Positions 15,516 through 24,743 of a DNA stretch of 64,000 nt are shown here, in pieces; the stretch's first letter is position 1; each line of letters begins with the position of its first letter. The position numbers were made by a program, and so were the translations under genes. This DNA is from Lasiodiplodia sp. COLG20 (lineage: Eukaryota > Ascomycota > Dothideomycetes > Botryosphaeriales > Botryosphaeriaceae), in the NCBI GenBank assembly GCA_009801085.1, contig VNWV01000001.1, positions 186,001-250,000 on the forward strand, given 5' to 3'. A model generated the notes under the pieces. It had not been told where the DNA came from, ran no database searches, and saw only the letters and a program-made list of their open reading frames with translations.

Positions 15516-18500
15516 ATGGTTGCCGATCATGACATTGCTTTCAGGCTGCGGGGCGTCCCGAGCGGTCTCTCAAAAGCGCAAGTCAAACATGTCGTCGACA
15601 AAGCTCTTCAAGCTCCGGAAGGCTCACAAGTCGAAATAAAGTCGCTGGCCCTTGACCCCGTGCGTCAAGGGCAACAAATCTGCACCCTCAGCTTCTCAAC
15701 GTTGCCACCGGATCTGCAAGGCCAGCGTGAGGTAACTCTCGCACATCCGGATGGACCCTCACTCGTCTTGGATACACACTTCGAGGACTTCACACCACTG
15801 CATTCGTCAGACGATGAGAGATGCACCACCGACATCGTTGCTATTAGTGGCCTCAACGGTCATGCGTTCGGATCTTTCAAGCAAAAGGGAGGCCCGCACA
15901 TGTGGCTGAGGGACAGCTTACCAACGGATTGCACTACCGCCAGAATCTTCACATATGGCTACGACACGAGGATACCTTCGGTCCAGACTATCTACGACAT
16001 TGCTCGTACCTTCATTTTGCTTCTCGGCAGCCTCAGACCCGCCGAAGGTCCGCCGAGGAAGCTGGTGCTCATCTGTCACAGTCTAGGCGGCATCATTGTC
16101 AAAGCTGCTCTCAAGCTGATGACCGAGAGCGACAACATGACAGACCGCCGGCATTTGGCATCCCTTACTGGAGTCCTTTTCTTTGGAGTCCCGGGACAGG
16201 GCATGAGGATCGACTCCCTGGTTGAGATGACGGATGAGAGTGCCAGGCGCTCTCTTCTCTATTCTCTCGATGACGGCAACTCGCCAACACTGATGGAGTT
16301 GAGTGGAGGCTTCATGCAAATCATGCAGTCCTTGGGGAACTGTGAGGCTTACTACTTCTATGAGACCATGAAGTCCCCCACCGCTGTGCAGGTTAATGGC
16401 CGGTGGACCATTGAGGGCCCGCTCGATCTCCTCGTCACCCCCTCTTCCGCCATGCAAGGAGTCTGTCGAAATTCGCAAAGACATCGCGTTATACCAGTCA
16501 ACCGATCTCACAGCGACCTTGTCAAGTTCTTCAACAAGTACGACAGCATGTATACTCTCACTTTGCGGTACCTCTCAAACATCTTATCTCAGGCCCCAAC
16601 AATTACACGGAAGCGATTTCACAGAAGACTCTCCCCGGATGAAAGATCATGTCTTCAGTCATTGGCATATCAAGAGCAGGACTGGCGTGAGAAACAAACG
16701 AGCATCAAGGCTGCTAAAGGTACCTGTGGCTGGATTTTTGAACATGAAAAATTCCACTACTGGGTGAACAACCCTCGGACTCTTCTATGGATCACCGGCA
16801 TTCCCGGAGCTGGGAAATCAACTTTGATGCGGTGCATTGCTGAGGAGAAACTCAGACAAGTTTCCAATAGCTGCAAAGAAACGGTTGCGACGTTCTTCAT
16901 ACATGGGCGGGGAAGCGAGATCCAAAAATCCCCTCGTGGCCTTTATCGCTCCATCCTTCACCAGATCCTTCCAAACTATCCCACACTAATGACTGAGCTC
17001 ACCGAAGAATACGTCAAGAACAATGAGCTCAAAGGAAAATTCGAAGAAAAATGGTCCTGGAGCGAGGACGAACTTCGAGAATTCTTCATCCATGCAGTTC
17101 TCCAAGCAAGCCGCGAACGCCCCTTGACAATCCTAGTCGATGCTTTGGATGAAATGGGCGAGGAGAATGCTACAAGAATTATTTCGGAATTCGAAAGTAT
17201 CATCGGTTCAGATACTTCTACGCCGGCTTCAAACGATCTCCGGATTTGCTTCTCTTGCCGTCACTACCCTATACTTGTCGCGCCCGGAGCTCTATCAATC
17301 TCCGTGGAGAAAGAAAACCTCGAAGATATCCGCAGACTTATAGACACAAGTAGGGAGCTACGTTCATTGAGCGAACGCGACAGGTGTATTGTCATGGATC
17401 TCATCTCTGAGAGAGCTCGTGGAGTCTTTCAGTGGGTTTCCCTAGTCTTGGAACAGCTGGGGCCCTTGGTTAGACGAGGAAAACCGTTATCGGCGCTTGC
17501 AGCCAAAATAAACGAAGTTCCAACGACCCTGCAAGGATTGTATGAGTCCTTGCTCTCACCGAAATGCAATGAAAAACAGGAGACCCTGAAACTTCTCCAA
17601 TGGGTATTGTTTGCGATCCATCCGTTGACTTCTGTTCAGTTGAGGGACGCTCTGGCGATTGATGCTACCGCAACATTCGTTTCTTTCGCGGAGATGGAAC
17701 AAAGCGGCAATTTCTATTCACAAGATAACATGCAAGCCGTGATACGCAGTATTTCAAAAGGTCTTATCGAAATTACCGATACGGATATCGTTCAGTTCAT
17801 CCACGGATCAGTTGTGGACCATCTCCTTCGTGGGGGCCTTCAGACTTTCGTTGGTGAAAGTTTGCATGCTGTTACGGCCGACGCCCATTTTCAATTGTCT
17901 CGCTCTTGAATCAAATACCTTCTTCTACAGGAAATCCGTGATATGACTGCGTATCAGACTCGGAGCACAACGCATCATTTTCCTCTAATCAATTATGCTC
18001 GCACTTTCTGGATCTTCCACGTTATCAGAGTCGAGGAACATGAGAAAGATCAAAGAGATCTAGCACATATATTGCCATGGAGCATTTCGAGAGAAGACCG
18101 GAGATTCGTCCCAAATATCTTTAAATACGACTGTCCAAGCCTCATGTCTTCATGGGAGATGCATGAACAATGGCACGGTTGGAGACCGGAGTTGTCATTT
18201 ACCGCCATGCTCGCCTCCAACTCACCTACAATAGAACGCGCTTTTGAATTTTGGTCGAACCGCTCCTACTCTGCATGGAAGGCGTTCAACGATACGTGGA
18301 CATGTGTTCATTCAAAGCGTCATGTCCTTGATTTTTTGGTACTTGCTGGAATACGAAGTACCATTAAAGAAATCCGCCGGATTAATCTAGAAATACACGG
18401 CATTTTACTTGCATCCTGTATTGAATACGCTATGGTAGGGATTCATTATGATTTTGTTCAAGAGGGCATTAGCTCTTTGAGGAACATAAATAATCGTCAT

Positions 18501-19460
18501 GGGAGGAATGAAAAGCCATCTGCTTCTAGTTTAAGCATGGCGCTTTTCACGGGCAACCTGGAGCTTGTCCGAATGCTTCTTGACAGCGGAGCGCTATTGA
18601 ACCATTCGTCCACGATAGTAATGGAGAACGGTACCCCACTCTACTATGCCGTTCAGGTGGGCAACAAGACGTTTGTATCAGAATTGCTCTCAAGAGGTGC
18701 ACAGATTATATTCTGGCAAGGATATGGCAACAACGACCGAGGGATATTTTACACAACAGAACCGAGTCCGATCCATCTTGCATGCCGCATGGGAGATCCA
18801 GAGATAGTCGAAATCATGCTCCGCGAGCAGCACAGCCGGGGAGGACTAGACCGAGTTGTGAATATCCTAGATGAAGAACATAGAACACCTATATCGTATG
18901 CGCGGAAGAATGGGAATGTTTCGGTTGCGAAGCTACTCCTACATTTCGGAGCTAATCCTACCTCTGCCGAGAATGTCGTGGATTTCTCCGGAACTATAAT
19001 CAAGAGGGGTAAAGCGGCTTTGAACAACTGGAAGATTGCAGAGAATCCGGAATTGCTGGGCTGTCTTTCTGATTCTTTGCTTTTGAAAACCGCCGCGGAA
19101 GGGAGTGGTCAAATGGTGGAAATGCTTCTGGAAGCCAGGATGGGAGATCCCAACTACCAAGACTGCAGCGGACAAACGGCGCTCATGAAAGCTGCAACGC
19201 ATGGATTCAGGACAGTTGTCACATATCTTCTGGGCTTCGATGGTATCGATACCACGCTTGTGGACAACAATGGCCGGACGGCACTTGATCACGCACGATC
19301 TTCCGGTGATGCTGAGACTGCAAAATTACTCGGCGGAAGTGATGAAGAGGGGCAAAGTGATGAGGGGATCAATGAGAGTGATGAAAGCAGTCCTGATGGT
19401 ATGGACATTGAAGAGGAAAGTTATTATCTCAGCGGAGATGAAGAGGTAAATAGCGCATAG
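15516..19460 (+). pseudogene. NLR-like STAND protein: SesB-type hydrolase, NACHT and ankyrin repeats, interrupted by an in-frame TGA
   Basis: One reading frame of 1,315 codons with a single internal stop, TGA at 17907-17909. Residues about 105-330 form an alpha/beta-hydrolase of the kind fused to fungal NLRs: DIVAISGLNGHAFGSF, MWLRDSLP, and nucleophile elbow CHSLGG with Ser near 188. The NACHT NTPase follows, with P-loop GIPGAGKST near 428-436 and Walker B TILVDALDE near 538. After the stop the same frame continues IKYLLLQEIRDM, then a helical region and ankyrin-type repeats (from about 18500, for example GTPLYYAVQVGNKTFVSELL and GQTALMKAATHGF) with an acidic tail. NLRs of this type usually have a Cys codon where the TGA sits (SRSC.KYL), so the gene looks complete but for one base. 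Fungal NLRs act in non-self recognition and programmed cell death. The gene may be a recent pseudogene, a readthrough gene, or two proteins (797 aa, and 505 aa from ATG 17943). Confidence 0.8.
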
Positions 19461-20139
19461 AACGGACCATCTGCAGTACATATGGATATGGAAAAAATGA
19501 AGTAGCAACCGTCACACAAGTACGAGATGTTGATACTGCTGATGCTACAACTGATAGGCGATTCAGGTGGGTCCGCAACATGTGGAGATAGACCGAAGCA
19601 CGGTGGGTGCCGAAAGATCTGAGCTCGTTGCGTAGGTAGCTGAAGCTACCATCCGGACGTAGATGTACATTTAATAATTCTACATTTACGTCCAGACGGT
19701 AGCTTCAGCTACCTACGTAAGTCGAGTTCCCTTGCTCGCGAAGAGAACTGTGGACGATCACGTCTTTTGGCACCTACGTGGGAGCGCAAAGTGTTGGCTC
19801 GTACCCGTATAAGTGTCCTGATTAGGCAAAGCGTCACCGTGTTGGTTTCTCTATAGAGCATGATAGACGAGGGTTCGTAAAACTACCCTAAAACAGTAAG
19901 CATTACGAGCCACCCCAAGTTACTCGACTACACTTCCAAAGAAAGCCAACTAAACGATGTGAACAACTCTTCAAGTGACGCAAAATAGTTCCTCATAGAC
20001 ATCTCGATGACGCCAAAGCCTCAACGACAGCGGCTATTTAATAGCACGCCAGTCTCCCCACCAAGACCACAGCAAGTCCTCCAGAGCTCTCAATCATCCA
20101 CCCAGGACCTCCAACCAAAAACCTAAACACCAACCCACC
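19461..20139. other. Intergenic region with palindrome D and a P450 promoter
   Basis: Holds palindromic repeat D (19631-19719). A TATTTAAT element near 20034, about 100 nt upstream of the P450 ATG, is a reasonable TATA-type promoter candidate. No gene is seen. Confidence 0.5.
19631..19719. repeat. Palindromic repeat copy D
   Basis: Arms GTAGGTAGCTGAAGCTACC and GGTAGCTTCAGCTACCTAC are almost exact reverse complements over about 19 nt, continuing through ATCCGGACGTAGATGTA and its partner. Compared with other copies, the TACC/GGTA and GCTGAAGC/GCTTCAGC changes occur on both arms. It lies 170 bp downstream of the NLR stop. Confidence 0.88.
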
Positions 20140-21782
20140 ATGCCCCTATCCCCAGCAACCCTCCTACTCCTCACCATCTTCCTCCTCACCACCCTCAAAC
20201 CCTTCCTCCACCGCCTCCTCCTCCACCTCCGCACCCTCACCCACCTCCACCGCTTCCCCACCGCCACCCCCCTCGCCTCCCTCCTCCCCTCCTCCTTCTA
20301 CCACACCTTCCTCTGCCCCCGCCGGTCCCGTACTACCCCGCACCGCACATCCCTCCTCCACGCCGCCCACGAACAAGGCCACCACCCCATCCTCCGCACC
20401 GGGCCCCTCTCCCTCTCCTTCTCCTCCCCCGCCGCCATCACGGCCATCTACGGCCACGGCTCCCCGCAGTGCGCCAAAGGCGCCATCTACGCCGCGCTGT
20501 CGCAACCCTCGCCCCACGCCAGCGTGCTGCACGTCGTCGACCGCGGCGCGCACGCGGCGAAGCGGCGAAGGCTGGCGCACGGGTTTTCGCTGCGGAAGGC
20601 GGAGGGGAGTTGGGAGGGGAAGGTCGCGGCGAAGGTGGGGGAGGTGGTGGGGGCGTTTGATGACCGCAGCGCTGCTGCCGGTGGCGAGGGGGCTGTGGTG
20701 GATTATGCGAGGTGGATGAATCTGTTCACGGTGGAGGCGGTGGCGGATTTGGTGGGGAGTTGGCGGCTGGGGTGCTTGGAGAGGGGGGATGATGAGGTTG
20801 TGGTTGGAGGCGCGCAGGGGCGGAAGGTGAAGTATGTGGAGAGCGTGCGGGCGGGGAATAGGGCTACGGCGAGGGCGGTGGTGTGGGCGCCCAGGTTGTT
20901 TCATGGAGTGGTGAAGCCGGTGTTGAGGTGGGGGTCGAGGTGGTATCGGGAACAGTGGCGAGAGGGAGAGGGGTACGGGTACTTGATCAAGATGTTGGTG
21001 AAAGAGAGGATCGAGAGGTGGCAGAATGGAGAGGTGTTGGATGACATGTTTCGGTTCATGTTGGAAGACGGTGGGGGGAACGCGCTGGATCTTGACCTCG
21101 AAGAGATCGAGGTGGAAGTGAATACCATGCGTAAGTTTGGGTTGAACTGCTGCTCACCGTGGCATAACTGATGTATTTCGCTGTAGTGGACGCCGGATCC
21201 GATACCACCGCAATCGCCCTCGCGAACGTCATGTACTTCCTCCTCAAGAACCCGACCTGCTTCACAAAGCTCCGAGAAGAACTGGACAGAGCTCTTCCTG
21301 CCGATACAATCATACCGTCCTACGAAAGCGTCAAGCAGCTGCCGTACCTCCGTGCATGCCTTGATGAGTCTCTCCGCATTATTCCACCAGTCTCTGCTGG
21401 CCTGTCACGCACCATTCCGCCAAAGGGCATGACGATTGACGGACACTGGATTCCGGGCGGGACATCGGTTGCGGTGGCTGCATATACGGCACACAGGAAT
21501 CCATCTATATTCGTGCAGCCGGAGGAGTATCAGCCGGATAGGTGGCTAATTGGTAAGAAGACAAGCGAGATGCAGGCTGCCTTCATCCCGTTTAGCACCG
21601 GATCGAGAGGCTGCATTGGAAGAAACATCACGTATTTGGAACAGACTGTCATGATAGCTACATTGGTTCGCAGGTACGACTTTGAACTGCCAAGTCCTGA
21701 TTGGGAGTTGGAAAGAGAAGAGGCCTTCAACGTGTGGCCGGGCTCGATGCCCCTGAAAGTCAAGCTCAGGTCGGACCTGTAA
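20140..21782 (+). CDS. Cytochrome P450 monooxygenase
   Basis: Predicted 528-aa haem-thiolate monooxygenase in two exons, 20140-21130 and 21187-21782. The intron has donor gtaagt and acceptor tgtag and restores MLDAGSDTTA. A Leu-rich N-terminal anchor (LLLLTIFLLTTLKPFL) places it in the ER membrane. The I-helix oxygen-binding motif is AGSDTTA, the K-helix ExxR is DESLR, the PERF-like region is YQPDRW, and the haem loop FSTGSRGCIGRN carries the axial Cys. Length and motif order are normal for class II fungal P450s. It starts 420 bp after palindrome D and ends 397 bp before a Zn2Cys6 regulator in the same orientation. That is compatible with a small specialised-metabolism or detoxification locus, but no backbone synthase is present. 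The first third is unusually CT-rich and Leu/Pro-rich. Substrate unknown. Confidence 0.93.
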
Positions 21783-22178
21783 GGAGACAGAGTATCATCA
21801 GCTTGTTGAAGATCAGCGGCTCCGTAGATACAAAGACTCGCTGAGGCATCTTAATCCTTGTAGACCAGTCGAGTGAACAACAGGCACTTGTTGTTGACAT
21901 CAAAGCTCTGGTGGTGATCCAGTCGACTATTCGTGTCAAATGCTTGACCGCTGTAGGCCGAAGATCGGATTGTGCTGGAAGGAAACTGCAAGACTAATAA
22001 AATGACGTCACATTACCCCGCACATCTCCGCTAGTTCCTCGGTGATGATCTCGAACGTTGAACGTAAGCTCTTTCTACACAACCATGTGGCGTAGTAGTC
22101 CATCGGAACAAAATACTTGATCCAAAAAGGTGAAAGGCGCCATATTCTGCCCTCATCGGGTGTATATCTGTCGACAGA
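21783..22178. other. Spacer between P450 and regulator
   Basis: About 400 bp with the P450 3' end and the promoter of the Zn2Cys6 gene. No repeat copy or RNA gene is seen. A small open frame on the minus strand overlaps the regulator's first exon and has no supporting feature. Confidence 0.45.
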
Positions 22179-24030
22179 ATGCGAAGATCCAGCAAACGCC
22201 GTAGGACAGGTATGGCAACTCCTTAAAAATTTATCAAATTTCATACTGACAACTATTCAGGATGGTGAGCTCACTGATCATTGAAATTATTGCCATCTGA
22301 CAAGCTGTTCTCCAGTGCTACCTGCCGTGTCCGCCACATAAAATGTGACGAAAAGAAGCCGATATGCAACAACTGCGAAAAGAGGAACCTTGACTGCAAG
22401 CAAACAGACATCATCGTGCCATGTCTACCACCCCGCAGCACCACAGTAACAAAGGCTTTACCTCCACCGCCGCTACCCCGACCGATCCAACCACCACCAT
22501 CGCCACCCGACCCAGCCCCAGGCTCAACATGGGAAGTAGTCCAGCAATCCCAATCCACCCTCCCACCACCCGCAGCCCCCTGGCCCTCCACCACCACCAC
22601 CACCCTCTCCTCACCCGCCCCGCCGTCGACCACCACCACCACCAAGCAAAACGACGACAGCACCACCACCCTCCTCCGCATCTACCAGCACGGCATCGGC
22701 GCGTGGATGGACGTCATGGACCACTCGCACCGCTACCAGCGCGACGTCCTGCGGCTGGCCCTTTCCTCCCCTCTCATCCTGCACGCCCTGTGCGCCCTCG
22801 CCGCCAAGCAGATGAGCCTGGTGTCGCCGCACCGCCACCACCACGCCGCCTTCCCGTCGTCCACCGCCGCCGCCGCGCCGCCGTCGCTGTGGGAGCCGCT
22901 GGCCGCGCGGTACTATGGCGAGAGTTTGCGGCTGCTCATCGCTGCGTTGGCGGAGGATACGACGAACGAGGACTCGACTGAGGGCTTGACGGAAGGTAGT
23001 AGTAGGAGGAGGAAGGAGAGGAGGAGGGAGGAAACCCTCACTGCGACTGTCCTGCTCGGCAGCTACGAGCTGCTCGCCGCGCCCAGCGCCGACTATGCCC
23101 GCCACCTGCGTGGCGCGCAGACGCTGATACGGGCTGGTGACATCGACTTCGGTAGCGCGTCGGCGCTGGAGGACGCGGGGTTGTGGGTTTTTGCACGGCA
23201 GGACGTGGCGATGGCGGTGGCGGGGCGGCGGGGGTTGTTGTGGCCGGTGGAGAGGTGGGGGGAGATGAGGTGGAGTGTTGAAGAGGAAGGAGATGGGAGT
23301 GAAAATATGGAAGAGGATTGGTGGGGGAAGAAGGCTCTGTGGTTGTTGGCGAGGGTTGTGGAGTGTGTTTTTGGGGATGCGGATGGGACTGGATTGGTGG
23401 CGGAGAGGGGAGAGCTGATGGAGAGGTTGCTGAAGGAGCTGAAGGAGTGGTATGAGGGGCTGCCCGAGTCGTTTGAGGGCTTGAGATTGAAGGGCGCCCT
23501 GGTAGAAGGATTGGATGAGGTGTGGTTTCCGATAGATGCTGCAGGTACGATGCAAAGTCTTTTTTTCTCCCATACACCTTTTAAGCATGTTTGACCACTG
23601 ACTGATGTGCTCATATAGTTACTGCACTATTGTATTACTACATGGCTACAATTATCCTTCTTGAAGAGAGGACCAGGCGGACAGCCGAATCGACATATCC
23701 GGTAAGTGCATGTAAACCCAAGAGTGAAATTCAATGGCTCACTGAATGGAGGAACAAATTTGTGAATGCGCTCGGTCTATCGCATCCATCTGTTTATCAA
23801 AGGGTATATCCGATGGGAACTTGGTTGTTGCCATCAATCCTCTTTCCTACGGTGAGCAAATCTATACACCACCACCGCGCATGCAAATGGCTCATCACGT
23901 ACACTTAGCCATCAAACATACTACATCAGCTGTGATGAGAAATAAAATGTGGGCATTGTTGGATGACATAGAGAATAGGCTTGGATTTCACACGAGAGGT
24001 ACACTAGAGGCGCTCGAGCATGTTGCTTAG
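22179..24030 (+). CDS. Zn2Cys6 transcription factor with a predicted 4-nt microexon
   Basis: Predicted 541-aa nuclear regulator. Exons: 22179-22209, 22261-22264 (GATG only), 22316-23544, 23619-23701 and 23752-24030. Joined, the N terminus reads MRRSSKRRRTGCATCRVRH, then IKCDEKKPICNNCEKRNLDC. This is a textbook zinc cluster whose first Cys codon is built from the microexon and exon 3. Introns 1 and 2 are each 51 nt, each with a CTGAC branch point about 10-14 nt before the acceptor. Exon 3 has a Pro/Thr/His-rich linker with CCACCA repeats and then the C6 fungal transcription-factor domain (HRYQRDVLRLALSSPLILH, HALCALAAKQMS). Exon 4 restores ALLYYYMATIILLEE. The last acceptor (tggag, 23750-23751) is weaker, but the product EQICECARSIASICLS matches the family's usual C-terminal block. 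Probably a pathway-specific regulator of neighbouring genes such as the P450. That link is inferred. Confidence 0.82.
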
Positions 24031-24055
24031 GAGCAATACTAGAAAACAACAAATT

Positions 24056-24143
24056 GTAGGTACTTGAAGCTATCATTCGGACGTATATGTAGAATTAAAA
24101 ATTCGACATTCTCGTCCGGACGATAGCTTCAAGTACCCATCCA
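24056..24143. repeat. Palindromic repeat copy E
   Basis: Arms GGTACTTGAAGCTATCATTC and CCGGACGATAGCTTCAAGTA. ACTTGAAGC and GCTTCAAGT are changed together compared with copies A and F. The centre is AATTAAAAATT. No attached tail. It starts 25 bp after the regulator's stop codon. Confidence 0.85.
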
Positions 24144-24190
24144 TATATGTCATTATTCGTGAAACCCCCACCCCCGAGAAAAGGGCACAT

Positions 24191-24345
24191 ATCATGGGCA
24201 GTTGAAGCTATCGTCCGGACGTGCATGTAGACTTTTTAAATCGACACTCTCGTCCGGATGATAGCTTCAACTACCCATGACATGAGCCAGAAAAAAAAAG
24301 ATTCACGCGAGTTATTGGTCGCGAGAGGGGACTGCAGAAAGAAGA
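24191..24345 (+). repeat. Palindromic repeat copy F with directional tail
   Basis: Palindrome 24191-24284 with arms GCAGTTGAAGCTATCGTCCG and CCGGATGATAGCTTCAACTA. It ends in CCCATGACATGAGC followed by an A run, then a degenerate tail (CACGCGAGTTATTGGTCGCG, AGAGGGGACTG) matching those of H and J. Confidence 0.88.
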
Positions 24346-24528
24346 GTATTTGAATTAATCCGATATTAATTTCCCTCCCTCAGTCGAACCCGGCAACTCC
24401 GAAAAATGACGTACCGCCGTCGAATCCGTTCTGCTAATGCCTAATTACTTCGACGTTGTTGTGTCGAGCTGAGAAAAGGTGTTGTTGCACCTCGGCTAAA
24501 AAAAAGTTAGATGTGCAAAAATGCAAAA

Positions 24529-24646
24529 CGTACAACAGCCGGGATTCCCCAATGGTCACCCACTTGAGTACTAATCGGCCGGTTCGCAGCTTAAGTACGG
24601 CTGAGCGGACGGGAAGCCCTGCATTCTGCGACCTATGGTCGTACGT
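24529..24646 (-). rRNA. 5S ribosomal RNA, divergent but structurally intact
   Basis: On the minus strand the sequence starts ACGTACGACCATAGG, passes through the strongly conserved CAGGGCTTCCCGTCCGCTCA and GCCGTACTTAAGC, then GGGTGACCATTGGGGAATCC, and ends GGCTGTTGTACGT. The ends pair perfectly as helix I (ACGUACGAC with GUUGUACGU, one G-U). Helix II pairs UCGCAG with CUGCGA. Both differ from the common ascomycete sequence on both strands, so pairing is preserved. T runs follow within 30 nt (T5, then T8) as Pol III terminators. Dispersed, sequence-variable 5S genes are normal in filamentous ascomycetes. It could be a minor 5S type or a young pseudogene. The compensated stems argue for function. 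Confidence 0.85.
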
Positions 24647-24743
24647 GAGAGGACGAGCTGTCAATTGCAGTTATAACCTCTAGTCAACAAGCAGTCGCCT
24701 GGCTATGTAAGTCGTAGAGGTAGACGGAAAACCCTGTATTCTC

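Larger units (their letters stand above)
24031..24743. other. Intergenic region with two palindromes and a 5S rRNA gene
   Basis: Contains palindromes E and F, the tail of F, a tRNA-like but unpaired segment (24370-24445, minus) and a 5S rRNA gene (24529-24646, minus). No protein gene is seen. Confidence 0.65.

Noticed and set aside
17831..17931. An intron removing the TGA in the plus-strand NLR (acceptor ctacag at 17925-17930)
   Set aside because: No acceptable phase-matching donor was found upstream, and the sequence on both sides of the stop reads as conserved NLR text.
24370..24445. Possible tRNA on the minus strand with an A-box-like TAGCAGAACGG and a B-box-like GGTTCGACTG at tRNA-like spacing
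   Set aside because: Acceptor and T stems do not pair, so it is not a functional tRNA. At most it is a relic.
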